Made by a program: the position numbers and the translations under genes. The notes beneath the pieces were generated by a model that did not search any database, was not told the origin of the DNA, and saw only the letters and a list, made by a program, of their open reading frames with translations. Below are positions 46,232 through 55,948 of a stretch of 64,000 bases of DNA, piece after piece (within the stretch, counting starts at the first letter, position 1; every line of letters begins with the position of its first letter). The DNA comes from Dryocola sp051297175 (GTDB lineage Bacteria > Pseudomonadota > Gammaproteobacteria > Enterobacterales > Enterobacteriaceae), in NCBI RefSeq assembly GCF_051297175.1, contig NZ_JBINNY010000001.1:4092001-4156000 (forward strand), given 5' to 3'.

Positions 46232-46621
46232 TTACTGCTGGTAAAGTTCCAGCGGCAGGCCGTCGGGGTCGGCAAAGAAGGTAAAACGCCTGTCGGTAAA
46301 CGGATCGATACGAATGGGTTCGCAGGTGACGCCGTGCTTTTCAAGATGCTGAACGGCCAGGTCAAGATCGTCAACGCTGAACGCCAGATGTCGCAGGCCG
46401 CAGGCTTCCGGGCGGCTCGGGCGTGCAGGTGGAAACGGGAAGGAAAAGAGTTCAATGACGTACTGCCCGTTTAGCGCCAGATCGCCTTTCCAGGAATCCC
46501 GCTCTTCGCGATACGCCTCCGCCTGAAGAGTGAATCCGAGGATATCGCAGTAAAACTGCTTACTGACCTGGTAATCCGAGGCGATGATAGCGATGTGGTG
46601 AACCTGCTTTAAGCCCAGCAT
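46232..46621 (-). CDS. yaeR: YaeR, VOC (glyoxalase I-like) family protein
   Basis: Small vicinal-oxygen-chelate protein of 129 aa with two beta-alpha-beta-beta-beta units. Likely metal ligands are His in KQVHHIAIIASD, Glu in GQYVIELFSFP, His in ACGLRHLAFSVDD and Glu in DGLPLELYQQ. Its substrate is unknown. It sits between tilS and ldcC as in E. coli. Confidence 0.93.
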   Translation of the reverse strand: MLGLKQVHHIAIIASDYQVSKQFYCDILGFTLQAEAYREERDSWKGDLALNGQYVIELFSFPFPPARPSRPEACGLRHLAFSVDDLDLAVQHLEKHGVTCEPIRIDPFTDRRFTFFADPDGLPLELYQQ

Positions 46622-46675
46622 AAATGCTCCTTTGTTTTTGGCACGTTAACCACCGCGCTCCGGCAAATCAAGACG

Positions 46676-48817
46676 CTACAGCGTTTTTAAGACTCGTACC
46701 CGATAAATGCCATCTTCGCCAAGTTTGGCACCGTGGATGTCGGTTTCAAAGCCGGGATAATGCTCCCCAACCGAACAAAGCATAAGCAGGAAGTCCAGCA
46801 CGGCGCGGCTTTCGTTAGTGATCATCTCACCCGGCATGACGACGGGTACGCCCGGCGGATAAGGCAGGATCATCGTCGCCGAAACCCGGTTCAACAGCTG
46901 TTCAATTTCAACCGTTTCGACGTTGCCCTTGACCTGCTGCTGCCAGGATTCGTGGGGCGTCATTTTCATTTCAGGCAGAACGTCAAAGGCGCGCAGCATA
47001 AGATCGGGCAGGTTGTGTTGCCTAATCAGCTTATGGATCCCCTGCGCCAGATCCTGAATGCGCATGTTGCGGTAGAAGTCGGGATCTTCCGCGTAGAGGT
47101 CCGGCAGCATGTTTTTAACCCGCAGATTGAGATCGTAGGAGCGCTTGAACTCGGTCAGGCCGCGCAGCAGGCTGAGCGCCTTGGTTTTGTCGATGCCGAT
47201 GCTGAACAGGAACAGCAGGTTGTACGGCCCGGTTTTCTCGACCACCACGCCGCGTTCATCGAGGAATTTTGCCACCAGCGCCGCGGGAATGCCTTCGTCC
47301 GCCATTTCGCCCAGCTCGCTCATACCCGGCGTCAGGATCGTCACTTTGATCGGGTCAAGGTACATGTGATCGGCGTCGGCATCCCTAAACCCGTGCCAGT
47401 CTTCTTCGCCCGGCGAGATAGGCCAGCAGGCCGCTTCGTCGATAAATTCCGGCTGCCAGATATCGAAGAACCAGTCCTCTGACTCTTCGCGCAGACGCTG
47501 GACTTCGCGGCGGAAATGCAGCGCACGCTCAATGGAGCGGTTAATCAAACGCTTGCCCGGATTGCCGCGCAGCATCGCCGCGGCGGTTTCTATCGACGCC
47601 ACCAGCGGATAGCTCGGGGACGTGGTGGTGTGCATCATGTACGCTTCGTTAAAGGCGTCTTCGTCGTACTCGCCCTTAATGTGAATTAGCGAGGCCTGCG
47701 AAAGTGCGGCCAGCAGCTTGTGGGTAGACTGCGTTTCATAAATCACCTTGCCGGGAACGCGATCCCCGCTCATGCCGCTCTTGCCCTGATAAATCGGGTG
47801 AAAATTGGTGTAAGGCACCCATGCAGAATCAAAGTGAATCGACGGCACGTCCAGGGCCTGCTTGATGAAATCCGTGTTGTACAGCAGCCCGTCATAGGTT
47901 GAGTTGGTGATTACGGCGTGTACCGGCCACTGGGCGTCTTTCGTCGCAGCGACTTTCTTTTCGATGCTGTCACGCAAAAACTCGCGCCTGGGGATGCCGC
48001 CAAGAATGCCCAACGCGTTGCGCGTAGGCTTAAGCCAGATGGGCACGAGGTCGGTCATCATCAGCAGATGCGTGAGTGATTTATGGCAGTTGCGGTCGAT
48101 CAAAACGGTGCTGCCGGACGGCGCGGCATACATGCCGACGATTTTGTTCGACGTTGAAGTGCCGTTGGTCACCATATAGCTTTGTTCAGCGCCAAAGGTA
48201 CGGGCGATGTACTCTTCGGCCTCGAGGTGCGGCCCGGTGTGGTCGAGCAGGGATCCCAGTTCGGTGACCGATATCGACACGTCCGCTTTTAAGGTGTTCC
48301 CGCCGAAGAAATCGTAAAACAGGCAGCCAACCGGGCTTTTCTGATAGGCGGTGCCGGCCATATGCCCCGGCGTGCAAAAGGTGTATTTCCCTTCTTTCAC
48401 GTAGGTGAACAGCGCCTTGGTCAACGGCGGCGTAATGGTGTCGAGATATTCGTTGGTGTACTGCTTGATACGCACGGCGATGTCGTCCGCGGCGCTGAGG
48501 GCATATTCAAAGAACCACAGTGCCATGCGCATCTCGTTGACGCTAACGTCCAGCGACGAGTGGGTGTTAATAAAGGCATACAGCGGGAGATACTCGTTAA
48601 GCAGGTTGATTTCACTGCACAAATCCAGACTGTATTCGTCCCAGTCGAAGATCACGCCGCAGATGCGTGGGTTGTGTTCGATGAGTTTCAGCAGGTCGTT
48701 ACTGTTGGTGGGGTAAATGAGCTGGAAGCCCTGTTTTTCGAGTTCCTGATGCAGCTCCTTCAGCGGCTCGTCTTTGTAAAAAACGCCCTGCGGTCCCATA
48801 ACGGCGATGATATTCAC
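46676..48817 (-). CDS. ldcC: Lysine decarboxylase (constitutive, LdcC-type)
   Basis: PLP enzyme of 713 aa that turns lysine into cadaverine and CO2. Residues 1-130 are the N-terminal wing domain, and the PLP Lys lies in YETQSTHKLLAALSQASLIH (near 367), with SYMVTNGTSTSNKIV and FDSAWVPYTNFHP before it. The place beside accA and yaeR and the absence of a cadB partner point to LdcC rather than acid-induced CadA. In K-12 it adjoins accA directly; here a chitinase gene lies between. Confidence 0.95.
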   Translation of the reverse strand: MNIIAVMGPQGVFYKDEPLKELHQELEKQGFQLIYPTNSNDLLKLIEHNPRICGVIFDWDEYSLDLCSEINLLNEYLPLYAFINTHSSLDVSVNEMRMALWFFEYALSAADDIAVRIKQYTNEYLDTITPPLTKALFTYVKEGKYTFCTPGHMAGTAYQKSPVGCLFYDFFGGNTLKADVSISVTELGSLLDHTGPHLEAEEYIARTFGAEQSYMVTNGTSTSNKIVGMYAAPSGSTVLIDRNCHKSLTHLLMMTDLVPIWLKPTRNALGILGGIPRREFLRDSIEKKVAATKDAQWPVHAVITNSTYDGLLYNTDFIKQALDVPSIHFDSAWVPYTNFHPIYQGKSGMSGDRVPGKVIYETQSTHKLLAALSQASLIHIKGEYDEDAFNEAYMMHTTTSPSYPLVASIETAAAMLRGNPGKRLINRSIERALHFRREVQRLREESEDWFFDIWQPEFIDEAACWPISPGEEDWHGFRDADADHMYLDPIKVTILTPGMSELGEMADEGIPAALVAKFLDERGVVVEKTGPYNLLFLFSIGIDKTKALSLLRGLTEFKRSYDLNLRVKNMLPDLYAEDPDFYRNMRIQDLAQGIHKLIRQHNLPDLMLRAFDVLPEMKMTPHESWQQQVKGNVETVEIEQLLNRVSATMILPYPPGVPVVMPGEMITNESRAVLDFLLMLCSVGEHYPGFETDIHGAKLGEDGIYRVRVLKTL

Positions 48818-48863
48818 AGCTTACCTCCTGGAAAAAGTCTTCGGTAAGCATAGTTGATGAAGC

Positions 48864-48890
48864 ACACGCCAACGGCAAGCGTTGGCGTGT
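48864..48890. terminator. Strong hairpin after the chitinase gene
   Basis: ACACGCCAACG, loop gcaag, CGTTGGCGTGT: an 11-bp perfect stem 9 bases after the chitinase stop. No T-run follows on the minus strand, so termination is probable but not certain. Confidence 0.6.
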
Positions 48891-48898
48891 AAAGGTTT

Positions 48899-50671
48899 TT
48901 AAAGCGCGGTCCAGGCATCGGTCCAGGAAAGGCCAACCCCCGGTTCGTAGTGCTCCGGTGCGCTGTTGCACCATGCGCCATACGGGTACGGCTTACACTG
49001 GAATAGCGCACCGTGGTTATTCACGATATCACCTGATTTCCACTGCTGGTTCACGTTCCACGCAGGGTACTCACCCGGTGCGGTTTCGTCCGCCGGGGTG
49101 GTTTCATCCTGCGCGGCCTTCGCCTTAACGTTCAGCGTATAGCTTGCGTGGCTGCTCAGCGTGCCGTCGCTCACTTCCAGACTAATCGCATACTGAGCAT
49201 CGGTGCTCTTTTCCGGCGCGTTAAACGTCACAACGGATTTATCCTTGCCGCTGATTACCGTACCGTTCGGGAAGGTCCAACGGTAGCTAAGCTCGTCGCC
49301 GTTTGCATCGGTGGATGCAGCCGCGCTAAGCGATACGGCACTTCCCGCGTCAACCATGCCGACCGGGCCTGCAATATTCGCGACCGGCGCAACGTTTGCT
49401 TCCGGCCCTGGCTGCGGCTCAGGCGTGTTGTCCTTCTCGTCATCGCCGCCGCCTACGATCGTTACATTATAGAAATGCTCGACGCACTTGCTGTAATCAC
49501 CTTCTTTAAAGGCGCTGAACGGCGTCTGGTAGCCCACCAGCTGGCAGGAATAAGACAGCCCACCCGGATTTGCGCCGTTAAAGCCCCAGTCCTGTTCCCA
49601 ATAGATTGGCAGTGCGCCCGCGCCGCCGTCGTCGAACTGCTTCATATTTTTACAGCCGAGCACTTCATCCGCAGGAACCGGTACTTTCAGATAGTTAGCA
49701 AACTCTTTGTAGTAGGTAATACGGTTCAGCGACTGATCCTTTTCTTGTGAACCGCCGCACTCTACGCCGCCGTTGATAATCTGAATAGTTACGCCGAAGC
49801 CCGGCACCAGCCCATTCGCTCTATCACGGTCATTCGGTTGCCAGGTGCCGTCAATAACGTGCAGCATGCTTGGTTTAGGCGGCTGTGGGTAAACGTAGAA
49901 GAACAGCGCGCTGGCGAGATTCAGCCAGGTGTCGCCAACCAGCTCGGGTTTATCCAGCAGCGTGCGAACATCACCAAACATCGCTTCAGAGAAAGGACCG
50001 TAGTTGTAGTTATAAGAAAGCTGCTTCGCGCCGCGGCCAAAATAGCTCAGGAAGTCGCCGTCTTTGTCTTTACCGCACGGCCAGGTTTGGCCCTGCCAGG
50101 TGCTCGGATTACATTCACCGTTATAGCCGCCCTTCTGACCTTCGGTCCAGCCTACCTCGCGCAGGTAAACCAGCGCCTGGCGCCATTCACCAATATCGCG
50201 CCAGTTTTCATGGCCGCCGGTTTCCTGAGCGAAATGCGCGAACATTGTCGCCAGCGATTTACGGCAGATGGCGTCGCTGTCGCGGCCATCGGTATAGGAA
50301 CCGCAGATCGCCGGGAATTTGCCGACCGCTTTCAAGAAGTTGGTATAGGTGTATTCCGGCGCGCGCAGCGGGAACAGGTAGTCCCAGTCCTGAGCGGAAA
50401 TAATGCTCTCAACGCGTTTTACGTTTGCGGGATTGGCCGCGCGGCCCGGTACGATTTGTTCGACCTCTGCGTTATCCAGCGTGCGGATAGAATCCTTGAC
50501 GGCCTGCATCATGGGGAAACCGGTGAGTTCCTGTTCTCTCTTTTGCAGATCGCTGGCTTTCATTTCGAACGGCGTAGTGCTTGTCGCCATGGGTGCCGCG
50601 TGAGCCGCCGAGAAAGTGAGTGCTATGCCCGCTGCAAGCGTGCTTAGCATCATAATATTTTTATTCGTCAT
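48899..50671 (-). CDS. Secreted GH19 chitinase with PKD and CBM5/12 domains
   Basis: Secreted chitinase of 590 aa. The signal peptide covers 1-26 (cleavage near AHA-AP); the ATG at 50669-50671 has AAGGAG. Residues about 90-405 are a glycoside hydrolase 19 catalytic domain, with the catalytic Glu150 in FAHFAQETGGHE, the substrate-cleft motif FGRGAKQLSYNYNYG (211-225) and INGGVECGG (299-307). Residues about 425-517 form a PKD/Ig-like domain, then an acidic linker, then a CBM5/12 chitin-binding domain (535-590, YPAWNVNQQWKSGDIV and SWTDAWTAL). It lies between accA and ldcC, where K-12 has nothing. A role in fungal or arthropod chitin use is inferred. Confidence 0.93.
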   Translation of the reverse strand: MTNKNIMMLSTLAAGIALTFSAAHAAPMATSTTPFEMKASDLQKREQELTGFPMMQAVKDSIRTLDNAEVEQIVPGRAANPANVKRVESIISAQDWDYLFPLRAPEYTYTNFLKAVGKFPAICGSYTDGRDSDAICRKSLATMFAHFAQETGGHENWRDIGEWRQALVYLREVGWTEGQKGGYNGECNPSTWQGQTWPCGKDKDGDFLSYFGRGAKQLSYNYNYGPFSEAMFGDVRTLLDKPELVGDTWLNLASALFFYVYPQPPKPSMLHVIDGTWQPNDRDRANGLVPGFGVTIQIINGGVECGGSQEKDQSLNRITYYKEFANYLKVPVPADEVLGCKNMKQFDDGGAGALPIYWEQDWGFNGANPGGLSYSCQLVGYQTPFSAFKEGDYSKCVEHFYNVTIVGGGDDEKDNTPEPQPGPEANVAPVANIAGPVGMVDAGSAVSLSAAASTDANGDELSYRWTFPNGTVISGKDKSVVTFNAPEKSTDAQYAISLEVSDGTLSSHASYTLNVKAKAAQDETTPADETAPGEYPAWNVNQQWKSGDIVNNHGALFQCKPYPYGAWCNSAPEHYEPGVGLSWTDAWTAL

Positions 50672-50806
50672 TGCTGTTCTCCTTGTGGAATGAATATCGT
50701 CTTTGGCGCTCAATGCACCTTTCGGGACGGCACTCTAAAAAGAATCCACGCGGAAAACCTGTCAAATTAGCTCATTGCGAGCCTCACGAAACCTCATCGG
50801 ATATCA

Positions 50807-50836
50807 CAAAAAAAAGGACCGGAAAATCCGGCCCTT
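50807..50836 (-). terminator. Terminator after accA
   Basis: On the minus strand GGGCCGG, loop atttt, CCGGTCC with one G-U pair, then eight T. Confidence 0.9.
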
Positions 50837-50858
50837 ATCGTTTATCAGTGAGATGAAA

Positions 50859-51818
50859 TTAGGCGTAGCCGTAGCTCATCAAACGCTGATAACGGCGGTT
50901 TAGCAGTTCGTCTTTGTTCAGCACGTCCAGATCGGCAAGATCGGCAAGCAGCTGCGCTTTCAACGACGCGGCCATCGCCTCAGGATTGCGATGCGCGCCG
51001 CCCAAAGGTTCAGGAATAACGGTATCGACAAGCTTCAGCTCTTTAAGACGCGGAGCGATAATACCCATTGCTTCCGCAGCCAATGGCGCTTTGTCCGCGC
51101 TTTTCCACAGAATGGAAGCACAGCCTTCCGGGGAGATAACGGAATAGGTGCTGTACTGCAGCATATTCACTTTATCGCCAACGCCGATAGCCAGCGCGCC
51201 GCCGGAACCGCCTTCGCCGATAACCGTACAAATGACCGGCACCTTCAGGCGAGACATTTCACGCAGGTTGCGCGCGATAGCTTCAGACTGGCCGCGTTCT
51301 TCCGCGCCCACGCCCGGATATGCCCCAGGGGTGTCGATGAAGGTGATGATTGGCATGTTAAAACGCTCAGCCATCTCCATCAGGCGCAGCGCTTTACGAT
51401 AGCCTTCCGGCGCAGGCATACCGAAGTTGCGACGGATTTTCTCTTTGGTTTCACGACCTTTTTGGTGACCAATGATCATCACCGGACGGCCATCAAGACG
51501 CGCGATGCCACCAACGATAGCCTTATCGTCGGCATAGGCACGGTCGCCCGCCAGTTCGTCAAACTCATCAAATGCCAGACGGAGATAGTCTAACGTGTAA
51601 GGGCGCTGTGGATGGCGCGCCAGTTGAGCAATTTGCCATGCTCCTAAATCGGCGAAGATTTTACGAGTGAGTTCTACGCTTTTTTCACGCAGACGCTGCA
51701 CTTCTTCGTCCAGATTAATATCCAATTTTTCATCCTGACGGCTAACGGCGGTCAGGGAATCGATTTTCGCTTCCAGCTCTGCAATCGGCTGTTCGAAATC
51801 AAGGAAATTCAGACTCAT
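50859..51818 (-). CDS. accA: Acetyl-CoA carboxylase carboxyltransferase subunit alpha
   Basis: Alpha subunit of the carboxyltransferase that makes malonyl-CoA, the first committed step of fatty-acid synthesis. The protein is 319 aa, full length. Crotonase-like motifs are visible in IITFIDTPGAYPGVGAEERG, GEGGSGGALAIGVGDKV and YSVISPEGCASILWK. The gene follows dnaE by 12 bases in the same transcript, as in E. coli. The beta subunit (accD) is encoded elsewhere. Confidence 0.97.
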   Translation of the reverse strand: MSLNFLDFEQPIAELEAKIDSLTAVSRQDEKLDINLDEEVQRLREKSVELTRKIFADLGAWQIAQLARHPQRPYTLDYLRLAFDEFDELAGDRAYADDKAIVGGIARLDGRPVMIIGHQKGRETKEKIRRNFGMPAPEGYRKALRLMEMAERFNMPIITFIDTPGAYPGVGAEERGQSEAIARNLREMSRLKVPVICTVIGEGGSGGALAIGVGDKVNMLQYSTYSVISPEGCASILWKSADKAPLAAEAMGIIAPRLKELKLVDTVIPEPLGGAHRNPEAMAASLKAQLLADLADLDVLNKDELLNRRYQRLMSYGYA

Positions 51819-51830
51819 AGTATTCCTGTA

Positions 51831-54800
51831 TTAGTCAAACTCCAGTTCCACCTGCTCCGAACCAATCAGCGTCCTGAGATCGTTGAGTAAACGATCGCTG
51901 GGGGAAACACGCCAAGCTGCGCCAAAGCGCAGCCGTGCTCGTGCATCTTCCCTCTGATAGTAGAGGTGTACCGGAATTGTCCCCGAACGGTGGGGTTCCA
52001 GAGACTGACGGAGACGGTTTAAAAGCTGGTCATCAATTTGCCTGTCCGTCAGCGAGATAGCAAGCCCGCGCGCATACTTTTCACGGGCTTCGTCGATGTC
52101 CATCAGTTCACGAGCGGTCATTTTAAGGCCGCCGCTGAAGTCATCAAAGCTGACCTGTCCGCTGACGATCAGGATACGGTCTTTTTCCAGCAGATGCTGG
52201 TACTTTTCTAACGCATCTGTGAATAACATCACTTCCAGACGACCAGAACGATCGTCGAGAGTACAGATGCCAATGCGATTGCCTCGCTTGGTCACCATGA
52301 CCCGTGAGGCAATCACCAGACCCGCAGCCGTGGTCATTTTACCACGTTCTGTCGGGTGCATCTCTTTCAGGCGCATGCCGCCGACATAGCGCTCAATTTC
52401 TTTCAGGTACTGATTGATCGGGTGCCCGGTAAGATACAGCCCCAGGGTTTCACGTTCACCATCCAGTACTACCTGCTCCGGCCACGGGATGACGCTGGCG
52501 TAAGATTGTTCGACCTGTTCCGGCTCGTCGGCCAGTACGCCAAACATATCAGCCTGACCAATAGCTTCTGCTTTCGCATGCTGGTCGGCGGCCTTAAGCG
52601 CGTCGCCAAGCGCGTTCATCAGCGCGGCGCGGTGCGGCCCGAGGCGGTCAAACGCCCCGGACATAATTAGTTTTTCCAGCACGCGGCGGTTGAGCTTTTT
52701 AATATCGGAGCGCGCGCACAAATCAAAGAGATCGAGGAAATGCCCGCCCTGATTACGCGCCTCAATAATGGCTTCGATCGGGCCTTCACCCACGCCTTTA
52801 ATCGCCCCGATGCCGTAAACAATTTCGCCGTCGTCGTTGACGTGGAAATGGTAAAGACCAGAGTTGATGTCCGGCGATAGGACCTTCAGCCCCATGCGCC
52901 AGCATTCGTCCACCAGACCCACGACCTTCTCGGTGTTGTCCATATCGGCGGTCATTACGGCCGCCATAAACTCTGCCGGGTAGTGCGCTTTCAGCCACAG
53001 CGTCTGGTAGGAAACCAGCGCATAGGCGGCGGAGTGGGATTTGTTAAAGCCGTAACCGGCGAACTTTTCCACCAGGTCGAAGATTTTAATCGCCAGTTCG
53101 CCGTCGATGCCGTTGGCCTTCGCGCCGTCTTCAAAGCTGGAACGCTGCTTCGCCATCTCCTCCGGCTTCTTTTTACCCATCGCACGACGCAGCATGTCCG
53201 CGCCGCCGAGAGTATAGCCGGACAGCACCTGGGCGATCTGCATGACCTGTTCCTGGTACAGGATGATGCCGTATGTAGGCTCCAGCACCGGCTTCAGGCT
53301 TTCGTGCTGCCACTGAATATCCGGGTAGGAAATCGCCTCGCGGCCATGCTTACGGTCGATGAAGTTATCCACCATGCCAGACTGTAGCGGGCCAGGGCGG
53401 AACAGGGCCACCAGGGCTATCATATCTTCGAAGCAGTCGGGCTGCAGGCGCTTGATCAGATCTTTCATGCCGCGGGATTCAAGCTGGAAGACCGCGGTGG
53501 TTTCCGAGCGTTGCAGCATGTCGAAGCTTTTCTTATCGTCGAGCGGGATAGCCGCGATATCAATCGGCTCCAGTCCCTGTTTTGCCCGACGCGGGTTAAT
53601 CATTTTCAGCGCCCAGTCGATGATGGTGAGCGTACGTAAGCCAAGGAAGTCGAACTTCACCAGGCCCGCGTATTCCACGTCGTTTTTGTCGAACTGGGTG
53701 ACCGGGTTTTGCCCCTGGTCGTCGCAGTAGAGCGGCGCGAAATCGGTAATTTTGGTAGGCGCGATAACCACGCCGCCAGCGTGTTTACCGGCGTTACGCG
53801 TGACGCCTTCGAGCTTGCGCGCCATGTCGATCAGCGCTTTTACTTCTTCATCCGCTTCGTAGATCTGCGGCAGCTGCGGCTCGGCCTCGAAGGCTTTGGC
53901 AAGCGTCATGCCCGGATCCGGTGGGATCAGCTTAGAGATACGATCGACAAAGCCGTAAGGATGGCCCAGCACGCGGCCCACGTCGCGGATAACCGCTTTC
54001 GCCGCCATCGTACCGAAGGTGATGATCTGTGATACCGCATCGCGGCCGTACATTTCGGCCACGTGATCGATTACCCGGTCGCGCTTTTCCATGCAGAAGT
54101 CGATGTCGAAATCGGGCATCGAGACACGTTCCGGGTTAAGGAAACGTTCAAACAGCAGGTCGAACTCAAGCGGATCGAGGTCGGTGATCTTCAGCGCGTA
54201 GGCCACAAGCGACCCCGCACCTGAACCACGGCCCGGGCCTACCGGCACGCCGTTATCCTTCGACCACTGGATAAACTCCATTACGATCAGGAAGTAGCCG
54301 GGGAAGCCCATCTGATTGATAACTTCGAGTTCGATGTCCAGGCGCTCGTCATACGGCGGGCGCTTTTCAGCGCGCTCTGCCGGGTCCGGGAACAGAAACT
54401 CAAGTCGCTCTTCCAGACCTTCCTTCGATTTCACGACGAGGAAGTCTTCGGTGGTCATTTCGCCCGTCGGGAACTGCGGCAGGAAGTACTCGCCAAGCCT
54501 GACGGTGACGTTGCAACGCCTTGCGATCTCAACGCTGTTTTCCAGCGCTTCCGGGATATCAGCGAACAGCTCGCACATCTCTTCTTCGCTGCGCATATAT
54601 TGCTGCGTCGAGTAGTTGCGCGGACGTTTTGGATCGTCGAGCGTGAAGCCGTCGTGGATGGCGACGCGGATCTCGTGGGCATCAAAGTCGGTTGTGTCAA
54701 TAAAACGCACATCGTTGGTTGCGACAACCGGTAGACCCCGCTCTTCAGCAAGGGCAACGGCGGCATGCAGATAGTTTTCTTCGTCGGCTCGCCCGGTGCG

Positions 54801-55313
54801 GATCAGCTCCAGGTAGAAGCGATCGGCAAAATACTGCTGGTAGAACTCCAGGCACTGATCGACCTGAGTAGGGTTCCCACGCAACAGATTTTTGCCAATA
54901 TCCCCCATCCGCCCGCCGGAAATCAGGATCAGCCCTTCGTTGAGTTCCGCAAGCCAGCCGCGATCGATAACCGGCCCGGCCGCGCCATAGCCGCGCTGAT
55001 AGGCTTTCGAGATCAGAAGAGTCAGGTTTTGATAGCCAACATTATTGGCAGCAAGCACGGTCAGATGGCTAAGTTCGTCACCCAGCAGTTCATTGGCAAC
55101 GTTAAAATCTGCGCCAATAATCGGCTTGATGCCAGCGCCATGAGCGCCGCCATAGAACTTCACCAGGCCACAGAGGTTGGTAAAATCGGTGATCGCTAAA
55201 GCCGGCATGTTCAGCGCCGCGGCTTTTTTCACCAGCGGCCCTATTTTTGCCAGCCCATCAATCATGGAATAGTCACTGTGCACCCGCAGGTGCACGAAAC
55301 GTGGTTCAGCCAT
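51831..55313 (-). CDS. dnaE: DNA polymerase III alpha subunit
   Basis: Replicative polymerase of 1,160 aa, E. coli length. It has the N-terminal PHP domain (FVHLRVHSDYSMIDG), the family C palm with the catalytic acids in PDFDIDFCMEKRDRVIDH, the fingers segment GGVVIAPTKITDFAPLYCDDQG, the tandem helix-hairpin-helix, the clamp-binding motif QADMFGVL and the C-terminal OB and tau-binding domains. It lies between rnhB and accA in the lpxD-fabZ-lpxA-lpxB-rnhB-dnaE-accA macro-operon. Confidence 0.98.
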   Translation of the reverse strand: MAEPRFVHLRVHSDYSMIDGLAKIGPLVKKAAALNMPALAITDFTNLCGLVKFYGGAHGAGIKPIIGADFNVANELLGDELSHLTVLAANNVGYQNLTLLISKAYQRGYGAAGPVIDRGWLAELNEGLILISGGRMGDIGKNLLRGNPTQVDQCLEFYQQYFADRFYLELIRTGRADEENYLHAAVALAEERGLPVVATNDVRFIDTTDFDAHEIRVAIHDGFTLDDPKRPRNYSTQQYMRSEEEMCELFADIPEALENSVEIARRCNVTVRLGEYFLPQFPTGEMTTEDFLVVKSKEGLEERLEFLFPDPAERAEKRPPYDERLDIELEVINQMGFPGYFLIVMEFIQWSKDNGVPVGPGRGSGAGSLVAYALKITDLDPLEFDLLFERFLNPERVSMPDFDIDFCMEKRDRVIDHVAEMYGRDAVSQIITFGTMAAKAVIRDVGRVLGHPYGFVDRISKLIPPDPGMTLAKAFEAEPQLPQIYEADEEVKALIDMARKLEGVTRNAGKHAGGVVIAPTKITDFAPLYCDDQGQNPVTQFDKNDVEYAGLVKFDFLGLRTLTIIDWALKMINPRRAKQGLEPIDIAAIPLDDKKSFDMLQRSETTAVFQLESRGMKDLIKRLQPDCFEDMIALVALFRPGPLQSGMVDNFIDRKHGREAISYPDIQWQHESLKPVLEPTYGIILYQEQVMQIAQVLSGYTLGGADMLRRAMGKKKPEEMAKQRSSFEDGAKANGIDGELAIKIFDLVEKFAGYGFNKSHSAAYALVSYQTLWLKAHYPAEFMAAVMTADMDNTEKVVGLVDECWRMGLKVLSPDINSGLYHFHVNDDGEIVYGIGAIKGVGEGPIEAIIEARNQGGHFLDLFDLCARSDIKKLNRRVLEKLIMSGAFDRLGPHRAALMNALGDALKAADQHAKAEAIGQADMFGVLADEPEQVEQSYASVIPWPEQVVLDGERETLGLYLTGHPINQYLKEIERYVGGMRLKEMHPTERGKMTTAAGLVIASRVMVTKRGNRIGICTLDDRSGRLEVMLFTDALEKYQHLLEKDRILIVSGQVSFDDFSGGLKMTARELMDIDEAREKYARGLAISLTDRQIDDQLLNRLRQSLEPHRSGTIPVHLYYQREDARARLRFGAAWRVSPSDRLLNDLRTLIGSEQVELEFD

Positions 55314-55351
55314 TTCTCATTCCGATTAAATGTGTACCAGATACCCGCAGG

Positions 55352-55948
55352 TCAGGACGCAAGCCCAAGAGCGCGTTTGACCGGAGCAAAACTACGACGA
55401 TGATGCTCGGTGGCACCGTGCTGCGCCAGCTTTTCCAGATGGAAAGCCGTTGGGTAGCCCTTGTGTTGGGCAAATCCGTACTGCGGGAAACTTAGATCCA
55501 ACGTGGCCATTTCGCGGTCACGCGTAACTTTAGCAAGGATTGAAGCGGCGCTAATCTCTGCAACCCGGCTATCCCCTTTTACCACCGCAAGTGAAGGCAT
55601 AGGTAATGCCGGACAGCGGTTACCGTCGATCAGTACGTATTCCGGGGCAATGGCCAGGCCAGCAACCGCTCGCTGCATCGCAAGCATAGTGGCGTGCAGA
55701 ATATTGAGCTGGTCGATTTCAGCCGGTTCGGCGCGCCCGAGGCTCCAGGCTAGCGCCTTCTCAACGATTTCATCATAAAGCGCGTTGCGTCGTTTTTCTG
55801 AAAGCTTCTTGGAATCCGCAAGACCCAGGATAGGTTTTGCCGGATCGAGGATGACGGCGGCCGTTACCACGGCACCGACCAGCGGGCCACGACCCACTTC
55901 ATCCACACCCGCAACCAGGTGCGTGTGCGGATAGATAAATTCGATCAT
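55352..55948 (-). CDS. rnhB: Ribonuclease HII
   Basis: Removes ribonucleotides embedded in DNA. The protein is 198 aa; catalytic acids are Asp and Glu in VAGVDEVGRGPLVGAVV, Asp in YVLIDGNRCP and Asp near VTRDREMATLD. The start overlaps the lpxB stop (ATGA), so the two are coupled. RNase HI is encoded at 20.7 kb. Confidence 0.96.
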   Translation of the reverse strand: MIEFIYPHTHLVAGVDEVGRGPLVGAVVTAAVILDPAKPILGLADSKKLSEKRRNALYDEIVEKALAWSLGRAEPAEIDQLNILHATMLAMQRAVAGLAIAPEYVLIDGNRCPALPMPSLAVVKGDSRVAEISAASILAKVTRDREMATLDLSFPQYGFAQHKGYPTAFHLEKLAQHGATEHHRRSFAPVKRALGLAS

